From: JAXMBN01 sp046349875
GTDB lineage: Bacteria; Planctomycetota; Planctomycetia; Pirellulales; Pirellulaceae
Direction of reading: 5' to 3'
Assembly (NCBI GenBank): GCA_046349875.1
Contig: JAXMBN010000021.1
Location: forward strand, 1-64,000
Length of the DNA: 64,000 bases
How positions within the stretch are numbered: position 1 is the stretch's first letter; each line of letters opens with the position of its first letter. The notes beneath the pieces are model-generated. The model ran no database searches and was not told the DNA's origin. It worked only from the letters and a program-made list of their open reading frames with translations. The translations under genes and the position numbers were made by a program. This document shows positions 17,789-26,243 of this stretch, one piece after another.

Positions 17789-19339
17789 TTAACCCACTTG
17801 TAAGGTCGCTTCCAGGTTGCGAATCATTTCGCGGACGCTCACCGAACCACGGCTATGATCCATCGACTCATTGGCCTGCAACCAATCTTCGACCTTTTTC
17901 TGAGCCGAGATCACGGTGCTATGTTGCCGATTGCCAAAGAACTGTCCAATCTCCGAGTAGGCCGCTCGCGTATACTTGCGGGCCAAAAACATAGCCAACA
18001 TGCGGGGCTGACTAACGGTCTTGACTTTCGACTTGGCTTGAAGGCTCTTAGGCTCCAATCCAAAGACATCGCAAACGGCTCGTTCAATATCGGACATGCG
18101 AACGACGGGTTGGCTTGCGCGAAGCAATTCTTGACAACTTTCGAGGACTTCGGCTTCGGTAAGCGAACGACCCATCGAACGTTGAGCGGTTAAGATGCGA
18201 AACGCTAATCCATGCAACAAGCGGGCATCTCCAGAGCTTTGTCGTACCAGAGTCTCGACGGTTGCTGGTCGAATCGATACCGAATAGCGATCACAAAGTC
18301 TTTGAAGGAGCGAAACACGGCACGATTCATCGAGTGGATCGAGTGCACAGACCATTCCACCAGAGAGCCGTGCATGGAGTTCACTGCCGATTCCAGCCAG
18401 TTCACCGAGCGAACGATCGCTTGCGAAGATGACTTGTCGTTGACTTCGAATCAAATTGTCGACCGTATTGCGCAGTTCGATAAGGGTCGCGCCTTTGCCG
18501 ACAAAGAACTGAACGTCATCGATCAACATGGCATCGACGTCACGATATTTCTTGCGAAAACTCGCAAAGCCCGACCCGCGGGCCGAATCGGTGAAATCGA
18601 TCGTAAATTGCTCGGCAGTCAAATAGATGACGCGGCGAAGTTGATGTCGCGATCGTAGTTGTTCGGCGATGGCTCGGAGTAAATGCGTCTTTCCAACACC
18701 ACAGGGACCATGAATCAACAGAGGTGTCAGATTGCCAGGGCGTTCCAAGACCATCTCGGCGGCCGTTTTTGCCATCCGGTTGCATTGGCCATCGATGAAT
18801 TCTGCCCAATGATCGATCTTCATACCCGCGCGATTCTCTGTCCAAGGTTTCGTGGTTGATTCTTGATTCTCTCCACGATACACCGTTTCCCGGGACGTTG
18901 GGTATCCACTCTTGATCGGGACTGGGAATTCTGAAGCAGTTTGAGCCCGATAGGAACTAGCTGTATCAATCGCCGGCGACTGTTTCAAAAGTACCGGATC
19001 CGCTGGTTTCACTCCATTGTGGGGATTGGGCGAGTGGATTTTCGGAAATTGCCCTTCTTCCGGCTGGTTTTGTGGCAGAAACGCGTCAAAGCCAATGCCT
19101 ACGCGAGCCTTGGTACCAAGCACTTCTTCCGCTACCGCCCTTAAATCGGGTAGGCAGAAGCTTTTTACACAATCGGCAAGAAATTCATTATCGAAATCGA
19201 TTTGGAGGCTTTCGCCATCGAGAGTCCATCGTTCGTTGCCTTGAAACCAGAGTTCCAACCGGTCGGAACCCATCCGTTGCGCGAAGAGTTTTTGAACATT
19301 CTGAATGATTCCATGATTGGTTTCGACAACACGATTCAT
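17789..19339 (-). CDS. dnaA: Chromosomal replication initiator protein DnaA
   Basis: This 516-aa AAA+ ATPase binds DnaA boxes and opens the origin. Domain I lies at about residues 1-80 and a long linker at 80-170. Domain III has Walker A (HGPCGVGKTHL) and Walker B (LIDDVQFF), with sensor motifs in RLSGGMVCALDPLD. The domain IV DNA-binding helix carries the signature RKYTRAAYSEIGQFFGNRQH. Length and domains are normal for DnaA. It is not flanked by dnaN/recF as in many bacteria, and I find no TTATCCACA cluster nearby. It could be the main initiator or a paralogue. Confidence 0.93.
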   Translation of the reverse strand: MNRVVETNHGIIQNVQKLFAQRMGSDRLELWFQGNERWTLDGESLQIDFDNEFLADCVKSFCLPDLRAVAEEVLGTKARVGIGFDAFLPQNQPEEGQFPKIHSPNPHNGVKPADPVLLKQSPAIDTASSYRAQTASEFPVPIKSGYPTSRETVYRGENQESTTKPWTENRAGMKIDHWAEFIDGQCNRMAKTAAEMVLERPGNLTPLLIHGPCGVGKTHLLRAIAEQLRSRHQLRRVIYLTAEQFTIDFTDSARGSGFASFRKKYRDVDAMLIDDVQFFVGKGATLIELRNTVDNLIRSQRQVIFASDRSLGELAGIGSELHARLSGGMVCALDPLDESCRVSLLQRLCDRYSVSIRPATVETLVRQSSGDARLLHGLAFRILTAQRSMGRSLTEAEVLESCQELLRASQPVVRMSDIERAVCDVFGLEPKSLQAKSKVKTVSQPRMLAMFLARKYTRAAYSEIGQFFGNRQHSTVISAQKKVEDWLQANESMDHSRGSVSVREMIRNLEATLQVG

Positions 19340-19792
19340 GCTGTACGCGCGCTCCTATCCCATGCGTTGCCAATGAGAGTCTTGGCACTCATCCTCCGCG
19401 ACAGGTACCATCCTGTCGGAATAATTGGTGAAAGCAGTAGAGACGGCCACGAATCGATTGCTTTCAACGATTTGGCACAACCCGTTCCCCATCCGACTGT
19501 CAGGAGGTCGTTGAGCGATGTGGTCTTGGTTGAGCGGTTGCTAGTTTAGGATGGCTAGCATTGAAGTCAAATTTGCATGAAGCAGAGTGGTGGAAAGATA
19601 CGTTCATGAAATCTTCGTCAAGTCTAAATCACCGTGGATTCAGTTGCGTGCGCATCGAATCCACGACGGCTTGATCATTTTTGAATTCCTTCATGGATGG
19701 GCGTGGATAAACTGTCGACGAGCTTGTCACTATCGAAGTGACATCGCCTTGGTTCGAACTTAGAAATGTGCAAAAATCCAAGGAAAAACCAA
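19340..19792. other. dnaA upstream region with inverted repeat
   Basis: No gene found. A 7-bp perfect inverted repeat (CGACAGG at 19399-19405, CCTGTCG at 19412-19418) lies about 60 bp upstream of the dnaA ATG, a plausible operator position. Confidence 0.4.
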
Positions 19793-19823
19793 TAAAAAAG
19801 CGAGCATGTTCCCATGCTCGCTT
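19793..19823 (-). terminator. Intrinsic terminator of the Cys-rich protein gene
   Basis: An 11-bp perfect stem (AAGCGAGCATG at 19798-19808, CATGCTCGCTT at 19813-19823) with a 4-nt loop. On the minus strand it is followed by a run of six T, 30 bp after the stop codon of the upstream gene. Confidence 0.9.
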
Positions 19824-19853
19824 CTTCATTCATTGCATCGTCAAAAACGATTC

Positions 19854-20297
19854 TTAGTTGCATCCGCAGCTGCTTGCGCAAGCTGGAGCGCAGGAATTGC
19901 AGCTCTTCTTGCAAAGCTTGAGCGTGAACTTGCGAGGTGCTGCACAGCAATCTGCCTTAGGAGCGCAGCAGGTGGTCTTGGGTGCACAGCAAACAGGTGC
20001 TGGCTTGCAGCATACAGGAGCTGGTGCGCAGCAGGTTGGAGCTGGAGCAGGTGCACAGCATGTAGGAGCCGGTGCACAGCAGGTCGGTGCTGGAGCACAG
20101 CACTTTGGAGCTGGCTTGCAGCAGATCTTGCGAGCTGGCTTGCAGCAAGTAGGAGCAGGTGCACAGCAGGTCGGTGCGGAAGCACAAGGATCACAGCAAT
20201 TGCCGCCGCGAAGCTTGCCGAGCAACTGTGCGTTCGAGACCGACGACATGCCAAGCGCAAAGACGGCGATCAAACAAATACGAGAAACACTCAACAT
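19854..20297 (-). CDS. Secreted Cys-Pro-rich repeat protein
   Basis: 147 aa from ATG 20297, which is preceded by GGAG at good spacing; the longer frame from 20372 lacks one. A signal peptide (LSVSRICLIAVFALGMSSVSNA, cleaved before QLLGK) is followed by roughly a dozen repeats of the type PAPTCCAPAP, with K replacing A in some, and a Cys-rich end (CNSCAPACASSCGCN). Pairs of Cys suggest dense disulfide crosslinking or metal binding outside the cytoplasm. Planctomycete cell-surface proteins are often Cys-rich, so an envelope structural role is an inference. Low sequence complexity makes repeat number prone to change. Confidence 0.8.
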   Translation of the reverse strand: MLSVSRICLIAVFALGMSSVSNAQLLGKLRGGNCCDPCASAPTCCAPAPTCCKPARKICCKPAPKCCAPAPTCCAPAPTCCAPAPAPTCCAPAPVCCKPAPVCCAPKTTCCAPKADCCAAPRKFTLKLCKKSCNSCAPACASSCGCN

Positions 20298-21231
20298 GAA
20301 ACGTTCTCCACTGGTTGGGAAAGGAACCAATAAACGAGTCATGAAGGTAAGGAGTACCAGCGCAGTATGCAACTATGGGGAACTTGGGAAGACTTTAATG
20401 GCTGTGAATTTCCGAAATTATTTCCAGAACGAGCCCCTGAATCCCCCTTTGTGGGCGTCGTGTTTCCCTATCTGGGGTCTCAATGTGATTTATGAGACCC
20501 TTGGAAACGCAGTTCCCAAACGCAATTGGACGTCGCGTTCTTGAGTGCTAGCACAGGTCGAAGCGATGGTTTGAAAATTCTTTTTGAGTGCTATCACAAC
20601 CCGACGCGTAAGCGAGGGACTAACTTTTGCGGTGTTTTTGCCTCATTCGAGACATCCCTCGCTGACGCTTCGTGACATGAGTTATTTGATCCCTTGCTGA
20701 CGCTACGGGTTGTGATGTTGTTTGGTCCGCCTTGCTGACGCTACGGGTTGTAAAACCACCGATTTGACGTCAATCACAAGGGAAATATCGGTTGCAGCAA
20801 TCGCACGAACGACTATTCGGAAATGTAATGTCATTTCTCCTTTTTATGCTTGTGGAGTGTCGTCGTAATACGTACATTCGCGGCTTCACCGGTACACACT
20901 GATGGATGTATGGTCTTTCATGAGCCGATGGGTTAGGGAAAGCGGACAACCAAAGCTTCTCTAAGCTTTCTAGGCAAATCGATAGCATCATGACGCAAAC
21001 ACTGTGATGACGCGAACGCCGTGTAAACGCGATCACCTGTGGCCTACTTGCCCTGGCTTCCAGGTTCATCGGCAATGCATGCCCCTTAAGTCGTTGCGTT
21101 CGATAGGTGTCTCCTAAGTGAAACCGACAATGCTTGAATTCCAAACTGCTATTGCCAGCATTCAATGTTTGGCCGAGTTCAGAACCACTTGAGGGTGGGA
21201 ATCAACGTAAAGATTGGGAGTGGCGACATCT
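20298..21231. other. Gene-free region holding repeat family B
   Basis: About 930 bp. I see no convincing gene; the minus-strand frame at 20770-21165 has no ribosome binding site and a poor composition. The repeat cluster at 20595-20751 is the only recognisable element, plus the divergent promoter regions of the Cys-rich gene and pntA. Confidence 0.5.
20595..20751. repeat. Repeat family B cluster (CACAACCCGAAGCGTCAGC-type), four copies
   Basis: One forward copy at 20595-20619 (CACAACCCGACGCGTAAGCG) and three reverse copies at 20653-20672, 20691-20714 and 20730-20751 (CTTGCTGACGCTACGGGTTG). Forward and reverse copies can pair into a long hairpin. The same family recurs at 61.1-61.3 kb. Confidence 0.75.
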
Positions 21232-22792
21232 ATGATCGTTGGTGTGATAACTGAAACGCTTGCCAAAGAGTCCCGCGTCGCGATATCACCCACATCGGTC
21301 AAACTGATTCTTTCGCTAGGCTATGCCGTCCAATTGCAATCGGGCTGCGGCAATCGCGCCTTTTTCTCGGATGCGGACTACGAGCAGGTTGGCGCGAAAG
21401 TCTTGACATCGGCGTCCGAAGTTCTTGCGACGAGCGATGTCGTATTGAAAGTGACACCACCGACCGAACAAGAGATCGAAATGGTTCGGCCTGGTACAGC
21501 TTGGATCGGTTATCTTTGGCCGGCTCGGAATCAACCCTTGATGGAGAAGTTGCGCGTCAAGAAGGTATCTGCAATCGCCATGGATTGCATACCGCGCATA
21601 TCGCGAGCGCAGAAAATGGATGCTTTGAGTTCGATGACCAACATTGCGGGTTATCGGGCCATCATTGAGGCGGCCAATGTTTTCTCTGGTTTCTTTGCCG
21701 GTCAAATCACTGCCGCCGGAAAAGTTCCTCCACTGAAGGTTCTGGTGATTGGAGCCGGCGTTGCGGGGCTAGCGGCCATCAGGGCAGCGCCGAGGCTTAG
21801 GAGCCATTGTTCGCGTTTGATACGCGTGCCGCAAATCAAAGAGCAAGTTCAATCCGATGGGAGCCGAATTTCTCGAACTCGATTTTAAAGAAGATGGTGA
21901 TGGGGCAGGGGGCTATGCCAAGGAAATGTCTCCAGCTTTCATCGCGGCTGAAATGGCTTTGTTCGCGAGCCAAGCCAAAGAATGTGACATCATCGTTACG
22001 ACCGCAATCATCCCCAACAAACCTGCTCCCAAGTTGATCACTCGGGAGATGGTGGAGTCGATGAAGCCAGGTAGTGTGATCGTCGACATGGCTGCGGAAC
22101 AAGGTGGCAATTGCGAATGCACTGTCCCCGGTGAAATGGCAGAACATCATGGCGTTCGCATCATCGGCTATACCGACTTGGTAAGTCGCATGGCATCGCG
22201 AGCATCTTCGATGTATGCAAACAATCTGGCGAATCTCTTAACGGTCCTCACGCCTCAAAAGGATGGGAAGGTTCAGTTTGATCTGCAAGACGATATCGTG
22301 CGGGGATCGTTGGTTACGCATCAAGGTGAGTTGCGTTGGCCTTTGCCTCGAATTGAAACGAGCGTGCAGACACCATCTGCGAAGGCCAAGGAACAATCGA
22401 TCCCGTTGGCTCAAGCCGAGACCAAGTTTCAATGGGCTCAATCGGTGAGCACGCTTGTCGGCGGGACTTTGGTGGTCGCGCTGATGATTGTGATTGGTCT
22501 CTATGCTCCTGAAAAGTTGGTCAATCACCTCACGGTCTTCGTACTCAGTTGCTTCTTGGGATGGCAAGTGGTTTGGAGCGTCACACCGGCGCTGCATACG
22601 CCTTTGATGAGCGTCACCAATGCCATTAGTGGGATCATCCTGGTTGGAGCCATGCTCCAAATTCAAATGCCTACCTTCAGCTTGGCGACGATGCTCGCCG
22701 CTTTGGCTGTTTTGATTGCCTCGATCAATATTGCGGGTGGCTTTCTCGTCACCAGTCGCATGCTCAAAATGTTTCACAAAGGGGGAACATGA
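21232..22792 (+). CDS. pntA: NAD(P) transhydrogenase subunit alpha, reading frame disrupted near 21.8 kb
   Basis: This is the alpha subunit of the proton-pumping transhydrogenase (hydride transfer between NADH and NADP+ coupled to proton entry). ATG 21232 gives MIVGVITETLAKESRVAISP, the AlaDH/PNT N-terminal domain. The dinucleotide motif VLVIGAGVAGLAAI follows. After a disrupted stretch the sequence resumes in the next frame (GAEFLELDFKEDGDGAGGYA) and runs through three or four membrane helices (for example SVSTLVGGTLVVALMIVIGL) to 22792. Between about 21790 and 21856 at least four small indels (one added C, two bases lost, an added A, an added C) leave a net +1 shift; all flanking motifs are intact. 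It overlaps pntB by ATGA. As written, only a truncated 218-codon product would be made. Confidence 0.88.
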
Positions 22793-24195
22793 GCCAGTTA
22801 CCCTTCCTGCTTTACCTCGCCGCCGCAGCTTGTTTCATTCTGAGTCTCTCCGGTCTAAGTCGCCACGAATCATCGCGGCGTGGGAACTGGCTTGGCGTCA
22901 TTGGGATGGTGATCGCTGTCCTAGCAACCTTTGGTACCGGATTGATTGAAGGCGCCTATTGGTTGCTTTTCGTGGCCTTGGTAATTGGAGGTGGTATAGG
23001 AGCTGTGCTCGCGCAGCGGGTCGAGATGACCGCGATGCCTCAGTTGGTCGCCATACTTCATAGTTTTGTGGGCTTGGCTGCGGTCTTGGTCGGCATCAGT
23101 AATATGGCAGGAAACCATGTTCATTTGCCCGGTGCGGAAGAGATGATTCACCGCATCGAAGTCTACTTGGGCGTATTGATCGGTGGCATCACTTTTACGG
23201 GATCGGTGGTGGCATGGGGCAAGCTAGAAGGGAAGTTCAGCAGCAAACCAGTCTTATTGCCGAATCGACATGCCATCAATATCGGCATACTAGTCGTATG
23301 TGTCCTTTTGGGCTGGTGGTTTTTGAAAGCAGAGACCTCGTCTGCAGCCATGGTTCCTTTGATTCTCATGACGTTGTTGTCGTTTGTATTAGGAGTCCAT
23401 TTGGTGGTGGCGATTGGTGGCGCTGATATGCCTGTCGTCGTTTCCATGCTCAATAGTTATTCGGGTTGGGCGGCCTCTGCAACCGGCTTCATGCTCAGCA
23501 ACAATCTGTTGATCGTGACGGGGGCATTGGTAGGATCGAGCGGTGCGATTCTGAGTTACATCATGTGCCACGCGATGAATCGTTCGTTTGTCAGCGTGAT
23601 CTTGGGCGGGTTTGGGGGCGAAGCGGGACCGGCGGGAGTGACGTTTTCAGGGGAAGCCAAAACGCATACCGAGATCAAGGTCGATGAATTGGCACATGAG
23701 CTTCGCAATGCCCAGCAGGTCATCATCGTGCCGGGATATGGTATGGCGGTCGCCCAGGCTCAACATCCGATCCGCGAGATAACCGAGATCCTCCGCAAGC
23801 ACGGCATCAAGACGCGATTTGCCATCCATCCCGTTGCCGGTCGGTTGCCTGGCCATATGAATGTGCTTTTGGCCGAGGCCAATGTTCCATACGATATCGT
23901 TTTGGAAATGGACGAAATCAATGAGGACTTTCCTCAGACCGATGTCGTCCTTGTCATCGGTGCCAACGATATCGTGAATCCTGCTGCCATGGATGATCGA
24001 ACGAGCCCGATCTACGGAATGCCCGTTTTGGAAGTTTGGAAATCGAGCATGGTGGTCGTACTGAAACGCAGCATGGCAACCGGATATTCGGGCGTCGACA
24101 ATCCCCTTTTCTACAATGAGAACACGAGAATGTTCTTTGGGGATGCCAAGAAGAGTGTCGACAATCTCTTGGCCGCAATTCGACAGTTGACATAG
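22789..24195 (+). CDS. pntB: NAD(P) transhydrogenase subunit beta
   Basis: This 468-aa membrane subunit of the proton-translocating transhydrogenase has about nine hydrophobic helices in the first 260 residues (GVIGMVIAVLATFGTG, IGVLIGGITFTGSVVAWG-like segments, MVPLILMTLLSFVLGVHLVVA). The C-terminal NADP(H)-binding domain III follows, with VIIVPGYGMAVAQAQH, KTRFAIHPVAGRLPGHMNVLLAEA, VVLVIGANDIVNPAA and KRSMATGYSGVDNPLF. It starts within the stop of pntA (ATGA overlap), so translation is coupled. Length and motifs are normal. Confidence 0.95.
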   Translation: MSQLPFLLYLAAAACFILSLSGLSRHESSRRGNWLGVIGMVIAVLATFGTGLIEGAYWLLFVALVIGGGIGAVLAQRVEMTAMPQLVAILHSFVGLAAVLVGISNMAGNHVHLPGAEEMIHRIEVYLGVLIGGITFTGSVVAWGKLEGKFSSKPVLLPNRHAINIGILVVCVLLGWWFLKAETSSAAMVPLILMTLLSFVLGVHLVVAIGGADMPVVVSMLNSYSGWAASATGFMLSNNLLIVTGALVGSSGAILSYIMCHAMNRSFVSVILGGFGGEAGPAGVTFSGEAKTHTEIKVDELAHELRNAQQVIIVPGYGMAVAQAQHPIREITEILRKHGIKTRFAIHPVAGRLPGHMNVLLAEANVPYDIVLEMDEINEDFPQTDVVLVIGANDIVNPAAMDDRTSPIYGMPVLEVWKSSMVVVLKRSMATGYSGVDNPLFYNENTRMFFGDAKKSVDNLLAAIRQLT

Positions 24196-24212
24196 TCGAC
24201 AGTTGACATAGT
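24181..24212 (+). repeat. 16-bp tandem duplication at the pntB stop
   Basis: CGACAGTTGACATAGT occurs twice in a row (24181-24196 and 24197-24212). The first copy contains the pntB stop, so the duplication is silent. It looks like a slippage or assembly duplication. Confidence 0.7.
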
Positions 24213-24281
24213 CGGATCAAGCGATGAACCCTTCATGTGTCTGCCGTGTCCTTGAGGCAACGCCATGATTTTGCGGTAGGG

Positions 24282-24309
24282 GGCATTCCATCGTTGGATG
24301 GCGCCTTTT
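24282..24309 (+). terminator. Probable pntAB terminator
   Basis: The stem GGC/GCC plus CCATC/GATGG, with an att/c internal loop and a GTTG tetraloop, is followed by TTTT about 110 bp after pntB. Confidence 0.45.
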
Positions 24310-24346
24310 AGTAGAAGATTCGCTACTAGTGTTCCCCGTGACGGCG

Positions 24347-24375
24347 TTGACTTTTTGGGCTTATCGCCTTACCTT
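24347..24375 (+). promoter_or_regulatory. Candidate promoter of the cimA-valS leader
   Basis: TTGACT (24347-24352), a 17-bp spacer and TACCTT (24370-24375) form a sigma70-like pair. It would start a leader RNA about 110 nt before the leader peptide. The resulting RNA would contain a perfect 9-bp hairpin (CTAGAAACG 24409-24417 with CGTTTCTAG 24433-24441). Confidence 0.4.
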
Positions 24376-24495
24376 GTAGGTTCCTCTGAGACTGAACTTT
24401 TGCTGCGTCTAGAAACGGTGTAGCGACAAATACGTTTCTAGGTCTAAGAGTGCTGACTGACTCCTAAAATCCTTCAACTAGGATCGCTCGATAAG

Positions 24496-24552
24496 ATGAT
24501 AGTAATCATTGACGTGGTGGCACGAATTACGGTCATTCCCGGAGTGTTCTAG
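24496..24552 (+). CDS. Ile/Val-rich attenuator leader peptide for cimA-valS
   Basis: An 18-codon frame encodes MIVIIDVVARITVIPGVF: five Ile and five Val codons out of 18, the hallmark of branched-chain operon leader peptides such as ilvL/ilvB of enterobacteria. A weak AGGA lies 12 nt upstream of the ATG. The last codons and stop overlap the antiterminator arm (24547-24555), and a rho-independent terminator follows 42 nt after the stop, directly upstream of cimA. A ribosome stalled at Ile or Val codons through lack of charged tRNA would leave the antiterminator free; a ribosome reaching the stop would cover it. Function is inferred from this architecture. Confidence 0.85.
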   Translation: MIVIIDVVARITVIPGVF

Positions 24553-24623
24553 GGGAGAAGGTAGAAGCTGCGGCTTGCGTTACGATACCTCAAACCCCTG
24601 GAGATGCCTTCAGGGGGTTTTTT
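24547..24623 (+). promoter_or_regulatory. Transcription attenuator with competing hairpins
   Basis: Antiterminator: TTCTAGGGG (24547-24555) can pair over 9 bp, with two G-U pairs, with CCCCTGGAG (24595-24603), helped by an inner AGGTA/TACCT stem (24559-24563 with 24586-24590) and AAGC/GCTT. Terminator: the same CCCCTGGAG pairs with CTTCAGGGG (24608-24616) around an ATGC loop. The two right-hand partners are near copies competing for one arm. The leader-peptide stop lies inside the antiterminator arm. Confidence 0.85.
24592..24623 (+). terminator. Attenuator terminator upstream of cimA
   Basis: A 9-bp stem (24595-24603 with 24608-24616), a 4-nt loop and TTTTTT (24618-24623), preceded by AAA. 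It ends 31 bp before the cimA ATG, so it must be read through for cimA expression. Confidence 0.9.
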
Positions 24624-24653
24624 GTTTATTGAAACCACATTGCAATACGATCC

Positions 24654-26243
24654 ATGCGACCTATCCTCATCTATGACACGACCCTTCGCGACGGAACCCA
24701 AGGCGAAGGGGTAAGCCTATCTCTCCAAGACAAGCTCCATATTGCTGAGCGACTATCGGAGATTGGCATCGATATGATCGAGGGAGGTTATCCCTTGTCG
24801 AACGAAAAGGATGTCGCGTTCTTCGAAAAGGTTCGACAACTTTCGTTAGGCAATTCCAAGATTTGCGCCTTCGGGATGACGCGACGTCGCGGAATGAAGG
24901 CCGAAGATGATCCGGGGATGAAGGCATTGGTGAATGCCAAGTCGCCCGTTATCACCGTGGTGGGAAAGTCTTGGGATTTTCATGCGACCGAAATCTTGGG
25001 GGTCACGCTTCAAGAAAATCTCGACATGATTGGCGAGAGCGTTGCCTTTCTCAAGAAGCATGCCGAAGTGGTCTATGATGCCGAGCATTTCTTCGATGGA
25101 TATCGAGCCAATCCAGAGTATGCGCTGCAAGCAATCCGTACTGGCGGAAGCTGGAGCGACGTGGATCGTGATGTGCGATACCAACGGAGGAAGTCTGCCC
25201 GAGCAGGTGGCCGAGATTACACGGGCGGCAACGGCAAAGCTTCAAGGTACACAAGCTCGATTGGGGATCCATTGCCATAACGACGGCGATCTTGCGACGG
25301 CCAATTCGCTAGCGGCCATCGATGCCGGTTGTGATCATATTCAAGGCACGATCAATGGGATCGAGAACGTTGCGGCAATGCCGACTTGGTTGCCGTCATG
25401 GCGAACTTGGCTCTCAAAAAGAAGAACTACCAAGTTCTTGGAGGAAGGTCGCTCGAACACCTAACAGAGCTCAGCCGTTTCGTATATGAGACCGCCAATC
25501 TTCAGCTTCGCAACAACCAACCTTTCGTCGGTCAAAGTGCATTTGCGCATAAGGGTGGCATGCACGTGCATGCGGTCAACAAAGCGGCGCATACCTACGA
25601 GCATCTCGATCCCGCTGTCGTTGGAAACGAACGCCGAATTTTGGTGAGCGAGCTATCGGGGCGTTCGAACATCTTGGCCGTGACGACCAAGCATGATGTT
25701 CAGAACAATCGAGCCCTTGCCGATCAGATTTTGGCTGAGATCGTAAAACGCGAGAATCAAGGGTACCAATACGAAGCGGCCGAAGCATCCTTTGATTTGC
25801 TGGTCCGCAAATGCGCGGGAACGTACAGCGATCACTTTGCTTCCATCAAGTACCAAATCCTTGCAGGCGACAATGATTGCTCGGCATCAGATCCAAACTC
25901 TTATGCTGAAGCAATCATCAAAGTACGCGTCGGGGAAGATGTTTGCATTGAGGCGGCCGAAGGGCATGGTCCGGTCAATGCAATGGACGCAGCGCTCCGA
26001 AAAGCACTTACCAGCTTCTATCCGATCCTTAATACGATGAAGTTGGTCGACTACAAGGTCCGCGTCGTGAACAGTGAAGCTGGCACGGCAGCTCGCATTC
26101 GAGTCAACATCGAATGCAGCGACGATCATCAAACTTGGCGGACGATCGGTGTGAGTGAGAATATCATTGAAGCGAGCTGGTTGGCGCTCGTGGATGCAGT
26201 CGAATACATTTTGCACCTGCATCCTGAATCGGTTCAAGGTTAA
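24654..26243 (+). CDS. cimA: (R)-citramalate synthase, reading frame disrupted twice
   Basis: This enzyme condenses pyruvate and acetyl-CoA to citramalate for threonine-independent isoleucine synthesis. The N-terminus LIYDTTLRDGTQGEGVSLSL is the catalytic HMGL-like motif of the citramalate type, then EGGYPLSNEKD, MCDTNGGSLP, GIHCHNDGDLATANSL and FAHKGGMHVHAV. The C-terminal LeuA-type allosteric dimer domain is at about residues 400-530 (YKVRVVNSEAGTAARIRV). Around 25141 one extra base, and around 25364 one missing G (GGGATCGAGAACG where GGGATCGGAGAACG restores GINGIGERCGNADL-like sequence), displace the middle 225 bp by +1; the two indels cancel. All three segments are otherwise intact. It is the first gene after the Ile/Val attenuator and overlaps valS by one base. 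Confidence 0.88.

Noticed and set aside
19806..20544. Long plus-strand ORFs over the Cys-rich gene
   Set aside because: Antisense of a low-complexity repeat; the minus strand has the signal peptide, ribosome binding site and terminator.
20770..21165. 131-aa minus-strand ORF
   Set aside because: No ribosome binding site, unusual composition, no recognisable features; likely chance in a gene-free stretch.
24496..24653. T-box riboswitch upstream of the synthetase operon
   Set aside because: I found no T-box consensus or Stem I features, whereas the Ile/Val leader ORF with its paired hairpins explains the terminator.
24196..24653. tmRNA, SRP RNA or RNase P RNA gene
   Set aside because: No signature sequences of these RNAs were present; the stretch is explained as pntB terminator, promoter and leader.
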